From Microcoleus sp. bin48.metabat.b7b8b9.023 (GTDB lineage Bacteria; Cyanobacteriota; Cyanobacteriia; Cyanobacteriales; Microcoleaceae), in contig NZ_JAAFKG010000018.1 of the NCBI RefSeq assembly GCF_013299185.1, positions 1 to 64,000 of the forward strand: a stretch of DNA of 64,000 bases, given 5' to 3'. Each line of letters opens with the position of its first letter. Positions within the stretch are counted from its first letter, which is position 1. Of the stretch, positions 33,913 through 42,318 are shown in pieces. A model generated the notes under the pieces. It was not told the DNA's origin. It did no database searches and saw nothing but the letters and a program-made list of their open reading frames with translations. A program made the translations under genes and the position numbers.

Positions 33913-34857
33913 ATGGATAATGCCATTCCAGAGCTCGATCAAATTAAACGCCAGCTCATGACACTACACCGACCGAAAAAACCAAAAATGCTGGTAGTAG
34001 ACGATGAACCAGACAATCTGGATTTACTCTACCGCACTTTCCGACGAGATTTTAACGTGCTCAAAGCTGAGAGTGGGATTCGCGCCTTGGAAGTCCTCGG
34101 CATAGAGGGCGAAGTCGCCGTCATCATTTCCGATCAGCGAATGCCAGAAATGAAGGGAACTGAGTTTCTCAGCAAAACCGTGCCCCAGTTTCCGAATACG
34201 GTCAGAATTATCTTGACTGGTTTTACGGATATTGAAGACTTGGTGGATGCGATTAACTCCGGACAGGTTTACAAGTATATCACCAAGCCTTGGGATCCGA
34301 ACGAATTGAAAATGGTGGTACAAAAGGCGGCCGAGACTTATGAAGTTCTCAAGCAGCGGACTGAGGAATTGCATCGCGCCCAAAATCAAATACAACTGTT
34401 AGCAACCATCATGCAAACGGCTGTAGATCATCCAAGTTTGGAAGCAACTTTAGATCCAATTACTACTGCTGTGAGCGATAATTTTTTGGCTGATACTTGC
34501 ATTTTGCAACTGGTCGAAGGAACTGCTTTAATGCCGGCTCAAGGCACTCACACCAGCGGTAAAACTGTGGAAAATTGGCTGGCAGATGACCCTCTTGTTC
34601 TAGAAGCGATCTCCTCTCAAGCTATTCAGGGTGCTGTGAATATTGCCAGCGACGCAGCCCTAGCGAGTCTGCCACACTACCAAAAATCGGGCATTCAAGC
34701 TCACTTGGCTGTTCCGGTGATTCACAAAGGTCGATCGATCGCCCTGATATCCCTTCAGTGGAAGCAACCTTGCTCCCTGCGTCCCGACGAACTCACAACA
34801 GTTCACCTCGCCGCTCAACAAGTTGCTTTGGTATTGACGAGTTTTCAGGGTGATTAA
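33913..34857 (+). CDS. Response regulator with receiver and GAF domains
   Basis: 314 aa. Receiver at about 25-145 with D30/D31, phospho-acceptor D74 (VIISDQRMPEMKG), T102 and K125 (YITKPWDPNE); this subtype resembles receivers attached to HD-GYP or kinase outputs. A short coiled coil (VLKQRTEELHRAQNQIQL) leads to a C-terminal GAF domain (about 165-310). No DNA-binding or enzymatic output is visible, so it probably signals by protein contact or ligand binding through the GAF. The inducing signal is unknown. A heptanucleotide repeat tract follows. Confidence 0.87.
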   Translation: MDNAIPELDQIKRQLMTLHRPKKPKMLVVDDEPDNLDLLYRTFRRDFNVLKAESGIRALEVLGIEGEVAVIISDQRMPEMKGTEFLSKTVPQFPNTVRIILTGFTDIEDLVDAINSGQVYKYITKPWDPNELKMVVQKAAETYEVLKQRTEELHRAQNQIQLLATIMQTAVDHPSLEATLDPITTAVSDNFLADTCILQLVEGTALMPAQGTHTSGKTVENWLADDPLVLEAISSQAIQGAVNIASDAALASLPHYQKSGIQAHLAVPVIHKGRSIALISLQWKQPCSLRPDELTTVHLAAQQVALVLTSFQGD

Positions 34858-34858
34858 T

Positions 34859-35112
34859 TAGTTGACAGTTGTTAGTTGGCAGTTGTTAGTTGACAGTTGA
34901 CAGTTGACAGTTTTTAGTTGACAGTTGTTAGTTGTTAGTTGACAGTTGTTAGTTGTTAGTTGTTAGTTGACAGTTGTTAGTTGACAGTTGGCAGTGGTCA
35001 GTTGTTAGTAGTCAACAGTCAACAGTTATTCGTAACAGAGAAATAACTAATAACTAATAACCAATAACTAATCACAAATAACTAATCACAAATAACCAAT
35101 AACTAATAACTA
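34859..35112. repeat. Heptanucleotide repeats between REC-GAF gene and menG
   Basis: First half: tandem AGTTGTT/AGTTGAC units. Second half, after 35035: AATAACT/AATCACA units. The tract runs to within a few bases of the menG start and fills the whole spacer, leaving no ordinary promoter-like sequence. Confidence 0.93.
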
Positions 35113-35119
35113 ATCACCA

Positions 35120-35821
35120 ATGACTAATAACGCAGAAAAAATTAAAACTATATTTAATCGAATTGCACCAGTTTACAACCAATTGAATGACTGGTTAAGC
35201 TTGGGGCAGCACCGGATTTGGAAGCAAATGGCAGTGAAATGGAGCTGTGCGGGCCCGGGAAATACTTGTTTAGACTTGTGCTGCGGCAGCGGCGATATAG
35301 CATTGCTGCTGGCAAAACAAGCAGGGCCTACCGGTTCGGTATTTGGAGTAGATTTTTCTGCTGAACAACTGGCCGTTGCAGGTAAGCGCGATCGACCTTT
35401 TCTCACTCCTGCAAGTCCCATTACCTGGGTAGAAGCTGACGCCCTAAACTTGCCTTTTCCCGACAATTACTTCGACTGCGCCACCATGGGTTACGGCTTG
35501 CGAAACGTGACGGACATCCCCCGCAGTCTTCAGGAATTGCACCGCGTCCTCAAACCGGGCGCAAAGGCTGCTATTCTCGACCTCCACCGCCCCAGCAATT
35601 CCCTGATGCGGAGCTTTCAGCAGTTTTATCTAGATACTCTCGTGGTGCCAGTGGCTCAGCAATTTGGCATGACTCAAGAATATGCCTACATTAATCCTAG
35701 TTTAGAAAAATTCCCGATCGGCGAGCAGCAAGTCGCGATCGCCCGCCAAGCCGGATTTGCCACCGCCACCCACTATCCCATTGCCGGAGCTATGATGGGA
35801 GTATTGGTGTTAGTCAGTTGA
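35120..35821 (+). CDS. menG: Demethylphylloquinone methyltransferase (UbiE/MenG)
   Basis: 233 aa SAM-dependent methyltransferase that makes the last methylation of phylloquinone (vitamin K1), the photosystem I cofactor. FNRIAPVYNQLNDWLSLGQH is the UbiE/MenG N-terminal signature; LDLCCGSGDIALLLA is the SAM-binding motif, and GYGLRNVTD and RVLKPGAKAAILD follow. The gene is bracketed on both sides by heptanucleotide repeat tracts and has no Shine-Dalgarno. Confidence 0.93.
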   Translation: MTNNAEKIKTIFNRIAPVYNQLNDWLSLGQHRIWKQMAVKWSCAGPGNTCLDLCCGSGDIALLLAKQAGPTGSVFGVDFSAEQLAVAGKRDRPFLTPASPITWVEADALNLPFPDNYFDCATMGYGLRNVTDIPRSLQELHRVLKPGAKAAILDLHRPSNSLMRSFQQFYLDTLVVPVAQQFGMTQEYAYINPSLEKFPIGEQQVAIARQAGFATATHYPIAGAMMGVLVLVS

Positions 35822-35999
35822 CAGTTGACAGTTGACAGTTGACAGTTGCTATTAGTTATTTGTTACTTGTTACTTGTTACTTGTTGTTCTAATTTCCAAT
35901 AACCAATAACCAATAACCAATAACCAATAACCAATGCCCCATGCCCCATGCCCCATCCCTCCGCTTCGCTTCGCCCAATTCCCAATTTCCCAATAATTG
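35822..35999. repeat. Heptanucleotide repeats downstream of menG
   Basis: CAGTTGA units, TTGTTACT units, then AATAACC units and ATGCCCC units end next to the start of the DUF445 gene. Confidence 0.9.
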
Positions 36000-37232
36000 A
36001 TGAATCCCTCTGAACTTTGGCTGTTGTTAGCCCCGCCTGTAGTGGGAGGAATTATTGGCTATTTCACTAACGATATAGCTATCAAAATGCTGTTCCGCCC
36101 CTATCGAGCTATTTACATCAAAGGGCGGCAGTTGCCTTTCACTCCCGGTTTGATCCCCCGCAACCAAGAGCGCTTGGCTAAGCGAATTTCCGACACAATC
36201 ATGGGTTCGCTGCTGACGCCGCAGGAACTGCAAAACTTGGCGCGCCGCCTCCTTCAAACTGAGCGGATGCAGTCAGTCATTCTCTGGCTGTTGCAGTTGG
36301 CCCTGGATCAAGTAAAGGCAGACACAGAGCAAAAAACTGCTAAAATTCTTGCTAACATTCTGCGAGACTTGCTCGGGGAATCTGTGCCGCGAATTCTCAA
36401 AGTTTTGGCGCGCCGGGAAGATTTTTTAGAAGCTCAGCTAAATCAAATTTTTGACCAAGTTTTGCTGGAAATTCAGCTAACAGAAGCTCAAGCTGGTCAG
36501 TTGTCTGATTGGCTGTTGCAGGTAGTAATACCGCCAGAAGTGCTGCGGCAGGCTTTGATTGACTTTTTGACCGATCGCAATATTTCGATCGTCGATGAAG
36601 GATTTCGAGAAAAAACCAGCGGCACTTATTGGGTAGTAGCCAATTTGTTTGGTTTACGCAACACTTTAACTCGGCTGCGGACTTTTTGTCTGGATGACAG
36701 ACAAGTCACAAATCAGCGGTTAGCAGAATTAACTGTTTCTTTGGGAATTCGTGGGCGACTTCAGGAATGGCTGCAAAATTTGTCGATGCAAAACTTACCG
36801 GTTTCGACGGTGAGACAGTTGCGAAAAACTATGCGCGACAGCGTTCGCAGCTACGTTCAAGAGCGGGGCACAGAGGTACTTGATGGGTTGAGCAAATCTA
36901 TTGACTGGGAAAATATTTCGCGGTTAATTCTCAATCGATTGCAAACTTCAGCGGTGATGAGCGCTTCCCTAGAAATTGTTAGCAAAGAACTGGCTTTGGT
37001 GTTAGATCGCTATCTGGAGCGGGATTTAGAAAATATTGTAGCTCAGGCTATCCCGATTTTGAATATCGACCAGGTAATTATCGATCGAGTAAAAGGCACT
37101 TCTCCCGAAGAGTTGGAGCTAGCTATTCAGGGAATTGTCAAAAGCGAGTTGCAGGGAATTGTAAATTTAGGAGGGATTTTGGGCGTTTTTGTAGGCTGTT
37201 TGCAGACAGTTGTGATGTTGATTCAACGATGA
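36000..37232 (+). CDS. DUF445 family membrane protein
   Basis: 410 aa. An N-terminal hydrophobic segment ([20 protein letters not shown]) leads to the family motif [20 protein letters not shown] and [19 protein letters not shown] long helical middle follows, then a second copy-like region and a C-terminal hydrophobic segment ([19 protein letters not shown]). YheB-type DUF445 proteins have this layout; their function is unknown. The ATG at 36000 is preferred over an in-frame TTG one codon earlier. Confidence 0.9.
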   Translation: MNPSELWLLLAPPVVGGIIGYFTNDIAIKMLFRPYRAIYIKGRQLPFTPGLIPRNQERLAKRISDTIMGSLLTPQELQNLARRLLQTERMQSVILWLLQLALDQVKADTEQKTAKILANILRDLLGESVPRILKVLARREDFLEAQLNQIFDQVLLEIQLTEAQAGQLSDWLLQVVIPPEVLRQALIDFLTDRNISIVDEGFREKTSGTYWVVANLFGLRNTLTRLRTFCLDDRQVTNQRLAELTVSLGIRGRLQEWLQNLSMQNLPVSTVRQLRKTMRDSVRSYVQERGTEVLDGLSKSIDWENISRLILNRLQTSAVMSASLEIVSKELALVLDRYLERDLENIVAQAIPILNIDQVIIDRVKGTSPEELELAIQGIVKSELQGIVNLGGILGVFVGCLQTVVMLIQR

Positions 37233-37274
37233 TTTATTCCGGAACTTGTGAGATATTTGTTGTAGGTAAAGAAA

Positions 37275-37416
37275 ACCGGGCGGTTGAAACCGCATCTACA
37301 CAAACTTTCACGCGCCTCCGCGGGTTGAATACTGAGCGATTACAATTACGTTATTTTCTTCATTCCGCGGAGGCGTCCTGGGGTTTTTGTAGACGCGGTT
37401 TCAACCGCCGTCCCAT
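37275..37416. mobile_element. MITE-like inverted repeat (GCGGTTGAAACCGC family)
   Basis: GGGCGGTTGAAACCGC with TCTACACAAAC at the left is inverted at the right as GTTTTTGTAGACGCGGTTTC plus AACCGCC. CGCCTCCGCGG / CCGCGGAGGCG form inner arms. Similar pieces lie at 4795, 32183, 56727 and 62307. Confidence 0.7.
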
Positions 37417-37432
37417 CTTATTCTCTAAATTT

Positions 37433-37741
37433 ATGCCAGCCCCAAATTCTGACGATCGCACTTTACTCCCAAAAAACCCGCGCAACCTCAGCCGCCAACA
37501 ATACCAGCGTTTAACCGCAGAAATGGCTACTCCCTACCGGCCTCTACGACAGTTTGTGTACGTAGCTTGTGGCGCTTCGGGCTTTATCGGCGGCGTAGTT
37601 TTCCTCGCGAAAATTGCCTCGGGCCGAGAACTTGGCTCTGCTTTACCCAATTTTGCCCTCCAAGTCGGAGTCGTGGCTTTGATGGTGTTCTTGTTTCGTT
37701 GGGAGCAACGCGCCGAAGCCCGATCGGCGAAGTCGAAGTAA
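37433..37741 (+). CDS. DUF3493 small membrane protein
   Basis: 102 aa. NPRNLSRQQYQRLTAEMATPYRPLRQFVYVACG is the typical DUF3493 segment, followed by two hydrophobic helices (ASGFIGGVVFLAKIAS and LQVGVVALMVFLFRW). Homologues occur in cyanobacteria and plastids; the function is unknown, and a thylakoid role is possible. I chose ATG 37433; the open frame extends upstream only through the MITE-like repeat. Confidence 0.85.
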   Translation: MPAPNSDDRTLLPKNPRNLSRQQYQRLTAEMATPYRPLRQFVYVACGASGFIGGVVFLAKIASGRELGSALPNFALQVGVVALMVFLFRWEQRAEARSAKSK

Positions 37742-37856
37742 CAAAGGTTTACAAATCTACACAAAAAGATACCTGAGGCAAGGAAAAGTTATAATTATAA
37801 AGAAAGTATTACGAAACCCTGGTTTGCGATCGATCCCTGTCATTATATGAAGGTGG

Positions 37857-37944
37857 GTTCAATTGGGGTCAGCAAATTTAAAGACCCTAATCATAAACCG
37901 CTTGTAACTCGTTCAATTGGGGTCAGCTTTCATAAAGACCCTAA
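37857..37944. repeat. Two 34-bp direct repeats with inner dyad
   Basis: GTTCAATTGGGGTCAGC at 37857 and 37911, each followed by an A/T-rich centre and AAAGACCCTAA, 54 bases apart. GGGTC and GACCC in each copy can pair. They lie 130-220 bases upstream of the DUF1400 gene. Confidence 0.85.
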
Positions 37945-38076
37945 ACATATTAAATAAATTTCAGCCGATCGCCAGCCTTCACTTATAGAAGAGCTGGTGT
38001 TCGGCTTTGTGCTATGGGCGGGATATTGGGAAATATGTCAAAGTCAAAGTAGAACAAGATTTTGGGAGATTTTACT

Positions 38077-38652
38077 ATGAGCAAGTCATTTTGCAAAGGG
38101 CGGTGGACGTTATTTTTAGCAGCAGGTGTGGGAATCGTGTTTTACAGCAGTGCCGCGGCGGCGGCCGAAAAGGTAGTGCTCAAATACAGTGCGATCCGAA
38201 TGACTTTACCAGTCAGCGAATTAGAAATTTTTGCAGAAACTGGGAAAATGTCACCCGGGTTAGAAATGCTGCTGGGAAAGGCAAAAAAAGACCCGGAAGT
38301 GGTTCGCCGCAGTCTGATGAGACCGGTGAAAGTTAGTCAAAGCTTGTTGAATAGGACGCTCAACAGTAAAGTTGGGGAAATAATTCTCGATGAAGTGGGT
38401 CAGGTAATTCGCACTCCTTCTGGGAAAGCAAATCGAGAAGCTTTGCGCGAGGCCTTGGTGCTGTCGGCAACTAATGATAACGAGATTACGCTGCTGGAAG
38501 CTATGAAGAATTATCCTGCTCCAGAGGTTAATGTTGAGGGCGATCGCTTAGTTGAAGCTTACGGCAAACTTGTAGCTTTGTCTGAACAATTTGGTGGTGC
38601 TTCAGAACGGCTGCAAGACATTTTGAACAAGATTCGCCTGCCTAGACTGTAG
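38077..38652 (+). CDS. DUF1400 family secreted protein
   Basis: 191 aa. A signal peptide (WTLFLAAGVGIVFYSSAAAAA) is followed by EKVVLKYSAIRMTLPVSELEIFAETGK, the classic DUF1400 start. In cyanobacteria this domain often precedes an alpha/beta hydrolase; here it stands alone. The ATG at 38077 has GGGAG upstream. Probably periplasmic or outer-envelope; function unknown. Confidence 0.87.
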   Translation: MSKSFCKGRWTLFLAAGVGIVFYSSAAAAAEKVVLKYSAIRMTLPVSELEIFAETGKMSPGLEMLLGKAKKDPEVVRRSLMRPVKVSQSLLNRTLNSKVGEIILDEVGQVIRTPSGKANREALREALVLSATNDNEITLLEAMKNYPAPEVNVEGDRLVEAYGKLVALSEQFGGASERLQDILNKIRLPRL

Positions 38653-38967
38653 GGGATTTTGTCAGCAGCGGTTGATTTGTGCGATCGCACAATAGACCTC
38701 TGGCAAAAAAACCTATGTAACAATTAAAGGCTTTGAGTTTTAGACCCCCAGAGCTAACTCATAATTGTAAAGTGCCGATCTAACCTGCAATCTGCTCCAC
38801 TTAAGCCAAACCCTAGCTCGTAGCATAAAATTATTTTGCAACAGGTCTAATGTAATTGATTTTCTATTTCGTCCTAGTCCGATAGTAGCAAAATCGTTTC
38901 AAGAAGCCGGAGTTCCTAAAGATAAACTACTTTTAACGACAGAAGGTTGGTCGCCTCACAATTTCCC
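38653..38967. other. Spacer with a possible glycosyltransferase relic
   Basis: The left part is featureless. The right part overlaps the relic at 38855-39010. Confidence 0.4.
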
Positions 38968-39010
38968 CTACGATACTGAGGCTTGGGTGGAGGGAGTGCG
39001 AAAATTATCT
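38855..39010 (+). pseudogene. Possible glycosyltransferase fragment
   Basis: An open frame without start reads FRPSPIVAKSFQEAGVPKDK then LLLTTEGW. This resembles the S-P-x-V-A-x-S-F-x-E-A-G-V-P-x-x-K linker of GT-B family 1/4 glycosyltransferases just before the sugar-nucleotide site. About 50 codons remain, cut off by the neighbouring tnpB. Weak evidence by eye only. Confidence 0.35.
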
Positions 39011-40497
39011 AGTTCTGATACATTTACGCGACATTTACCCGGCAATTGCCGGACAAAGTAACGATAGCACGCTTGATCCTCATAGGAGATAGAGGCGGTA
39101 TCCCGCAAAGCTTTCAGTAATATACCTTTCATCACCATTGTAATCCCGTGGGATTGAGTAGCCACACTCAGGGCAAGTAAACACTTTAGAACCACCTAAC
39201 TTTTGATGTAAGTGACCGCAATGGGTACAAGTTTTAGACGTGTATTCTTCTGTGACATCAATCACGCTGACGTTTCTGATATTTGCTTGATGTTTGATGG
39301 TTTGTTTGAATCTGTAATGGGCCCATGTCAACATGGCTCTAGCGGTTTTTGAACGAATCTTTCTTCGTGACCGGGCTACCATTTGGGAAGACTCAAAAGT
39401 TGGAAGAAATATGACTCGATAGTTGCTAGTTAAATAGCAAGCGGTTTGTTTTTGGCATTCGTCTACTAAATTCCGAATCCGTATTCTCATGCGATGAGCC
39501 GCTTGCCTCATCCGTTTTCGGCGCCGTTTCGTGGCTTGAGATATTCGGCTCATTAAGTTATCTAAGTGTTGGCACAGACGAGCTATTCGTCCCATGTCAA
39601 CACCTCCAAACTCAAGGAATTTATTGCCATCAAATCCGGTCATAAATGTTCTCACCCCCGGATCTAATGCAATAATTCCTGTTGCTACCGTAGGCGGCAA
39701 AGTAACTGGCACAGGAAACACCCCAAACCAACGACCCTTGCAGTAGACTAACTGAGTACCTCGATCGCAATCAGGAATTACCTCAGAAGTATGATAGGTT
39801 AATCCTTTGGTTAAGGAAGGATACCAAGTGCCTGACCTGAAGTTTGAATCGTTAAACTTGATGGTTTGAGAGTAATCTCTGACGCTACGGAACTTGGCGT
39901 CTGAACTTGCCTTAAATGCTCGGTAAGCATCAAAAATAGCATTCTGCCTGATATGACAAGGTGTTTCTTTTACCCATTCTGGTAAATCACTTCGCATAAC
40001 TGAATTACGCAATTCAGCTTGCTTAATCGCTTTTTTCGCTGCATTGCTATTGCTTGGTTGAAACAATAACGACAGGCTGCTAGCCATTTACGCCAGACTT
40101 TATTTAATTCCTGACTTGGGTAAATCCTGAGCTTGTGAGATTTAAGATTTATACTTTCATCGAGAGTACAATCTACTACTCGCTCGGTGGAGGACTGCAA
40201 GCACGTCTTCAAGCATTTCTGGTTCTGGACTAAGGTTTGTTTGCTCCGGTACCAGGAGTTTACACCGGTTTTGCTCGGTATTCCATTGGCATTTGTCAAA
40301 GCCTCTTCTTGCCAATCGGTTTTTGTGGGCAACGACAACCATTCGGACATTTCATGAGAAGATTCGTTCCAATAGGGCAAGAAGCTTTTTGATTTTTCCT
40401 GTTTCTTCCCAACGTCGGAGATTTCTTTTTTTGACTCCAAGGATGGAGGAGGATGATGATTAGGGTGGGAGATACTTGACAATAGTTTTTTGTTCAA
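38968..40497 (-). pseudogene. tnpB: tnpB with two frame changes (IS605-type)
   Basis: The N-terminal frame (from 40497) reaches LAACRYCFNQAIAMQRKK, then continues in the -1 frame as AIKQAELRNSV at an A-AAA-AAG heptamer (40036-40030). The middle is long and good: IIALDPGVRTFMTGF (RuvC D), a zinc finger C-T-H-C ... C-P-E-C and SIPRDYNG (last RuvC D). Just after it a one-base insertion near 39129 moves the expected tail (GILLKALRDTASI) into another frame, giving an early stop at 39080. The middle RuvC Glu is not clear by eye. Most likely inactive; the first shift could be programmed. Confidence 0.8.
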
Positions 40498-40677
40498 CTT
40501 TTGTTTGATTGTATCAGATTGTCCGGCGATGTCTAGGTTATCTTTGATTTAGTTAGATCTCTCCCCTGCAATTTGAACTCCGAAGTTGAAAGTTAACTCC
40601 CATAGCATATTGGAGGGGATAGGGCGGAATTTGAGGTTAAATTTCACAAACTATGGCAATCTCTGGTTTTGCTACGC

Positions 40678-40902
40678 TCAGTAAGCCAAAGTTTCTAAAG
40701 TTTCCCGCAGATAGGATCGAACCTGCTGATCGATGGTGCAATTTTGCTGTTGACTCTCAAAATTGAGTTCTAGCTGCCAGCGTTGAAATCCTGAACTTGC
40801 TCCGATCGCGGATTTGAGACTGCCCCAGATTTCAGAATCTTCGCACAGCTCGATCGGCTCTGCGGCTTGAGGTTCTTGTGCGATCGGTAGATAATTCGCC
40901 AT
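40678..40902 (-). CDS. Small cyanobacterial protein of unknown function (74 aa)
   Basis: MANYLPIAQEPQAAEPIELC...FQRWQLELNFESQQ. An acidic N-terminal half is followed by an amphipathic segment. No Shine-Dalgarno is visible. The composition looks coding and the type is seen as short conserved proteins in filamentous cyanobacteria, but I cannot name a family. A CRISPR-like repeat lies 15 bases upstream of the start codon. Confidence 0.6.
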   Translation of the reverse strand: MANYLPIAQEPQAAEPIELCEDSEIWGSLKSAIGASSGFQRWQLELNFESQQQNCTIDQQVRSYLRETLETLAY

Positions 40903-40916
40903 ATTGTTATACCTCT

Positions 40917-40944
40917 GTTTTAATTCCCTGTAAGGATTGAAAGC
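40917..40944. repeat. Solo CRISPR-like repeat
   Basis: GTTTTAATTCCCTGTAAGGA then TTGAAAGC resembles the GTTT...CCC...GGG...TTGAAA(A)C layout of cyanobacterial CRISPR repeats. A single copy, just upstream of a small gene as at 31735. Confidence 0.3.
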
Positions 40945-41142
40945 TTACCTTGACTCTCTCTATTATAGATTCTTTTCTCCAAATAGCCAATATAAAATAG
41001 CCACAACCTGCGATTAAATATTAAATATTAAGATTATTAATAATCTCTATCTGAGCCGGAGCATTACCTATTTTTTCACAGCATACATCTGTCGAAAATA
41101 AAGTAGCTTAAACTACAATTATGTCGATATTAATGTTTTATT

Positions 41143-41880
41143 TCATTTTTCGATCGACTGTTGGGTTAGGGATGTAGGGCCGTTGGTGTCCGCAGGTTCT
41201 GAGTTGACTGTACTGCTGGATGACGCATTCTTGATGCCTTCGGCTGGTGGGATTGAGTCTGCGGCTGCAGTCGGATCGACAGTTGTCTCGCCCGCAAAAG
41301 TTGGCAAAAGTCGATCGACTTGCCAAGGTGCGATCGTAAAATCCTGCCTAATGTTTTCTAATACATGAGGCTTTGTCGCTGCAAATTCTGATTCCGGCGT
41401 CAGCAAAACAGCCATCACACTAGCAGACACCTGCAAAAACAAATTGCTAGCTAAAAAAGCAGCAACTGCCAACAACAATCCAGCCCACCGCCAGGAAGGA
41501 GGAAACGGAGCCACCCCAGCAGCGAGGGGAGCAAATCGATATAGCTGCCACAAAATTACTGCCAGCAAAACAGCGATAAAAAGAGCAATTCCTTGATTTA
41601 ATTTAGTTTTAAACCGAGTCAGCATCTGCTGCTGCACAGAAGTTAAATTCTGCGGTTTCACGGCCACGACTAAAATACTAAAAATGTAAAAAGGGCGGAA
41701 CCATTGCATCCACAGCACAGGAACAATACCTGCTACAGCCACTAAAAACACTTCTAACCAGACAGAGAGCGTGGGAGAACCCACTGCAAGTCCCAGCAAG
41801 CACAGTCCCAGGAAAAGCGGCAATGCAGCCACCCCAGAAAGGTGAATCCACAAGAAAGGATCTGACCAAAAAGAACGCAC
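41143..41880 (-). CDS. Low-complexity-tail membrane protein
   Basis: 245 aa. Four hydrophobic helices (LWIHLSGVAALPLFLGLCLL; LEVFLVAVAGIVPVLWMQW; IALFIAVLLAVILWQLY; WAGLLLAVAAFLASNLFLQV) are followed by a Ser/Thr/Ala/Glu-rich tail from about 195. A protein of this type is repeatedly found beside infB in cyanobacteria, as here. Function unknown. It lies 440 bases downstream of infB on the same strand. Confidence 0.8.
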   Translation of the reverse strand: MRSFWSDPFLWIHLSGVAALPLFLGLCLLGLAVGSPTLSVWLEVFLVAVAGIVPVLWMQWFRPFYIFSILVVAVKPQNLTSVQQQMLTRFKTKLNQGIALFIAVLLAVILWQLYRFAPLAAGVAPFPPSWRWAGLLLAVAAFLASNLFLQVSASVMAVLLTPESEFAATKPHVLENIRQDFTIAPWQVDRLLPTFAGETTVDPTAAADSIPPAEGIKNASSSSTVNSEPADTNGPTSLTQQSIEK

Positions 41881-42318
41881 TTTAATTAATTATTAGTTAT
41901 GAATTAGGAGTTTTGAATCTTGGATTTTGAGATTTTGAGATACACTCTTGACTCTGAAATCCGATGCGAGGAGTAAATATTTAGCTATCAAACCGAGGAC
42001 TTACAAGCAGAAATCTGGTTTATTTCGGTAATTCTTATTTGAGCGAGCAAATTTTCAATTTTAAGCAAGGGTAAAGACGATTAGGAAGTTCTTAATTCTT
42101 TCTTCTTTCTTCCGAATTCACGCTTGACTTATTCCTTCTTCTTTCGGTCAACTGTCAACTGTCAACTGTCAACTGTCAACTGTCAACTGTCAACTGTCAA
42201 CTGTCAACTGTCCGATGAGTTTGGGAGTATTGAGTGAAGAGAATAGTTGGGAGCGATCGGCAATGCAAGTTGCCTTCACTCAAAAATTCTCTTCCAACTC
42301 AACACTCACAACTCAAAA
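41881..42318. other. Spacer with CAACTGT heptanucleotide tract
   Basis: Between infB and the membrane protein gene. A run of nine CAACTGT units lies at about 42147-42211. No gene seen. Confidence 0.7.

Noticed and set aside
37229-37432. N-terminal extension of the DUF3493 gene
   Set aside because: The open frame here runs through a MITE-like repeat and does not belong to the protein family.
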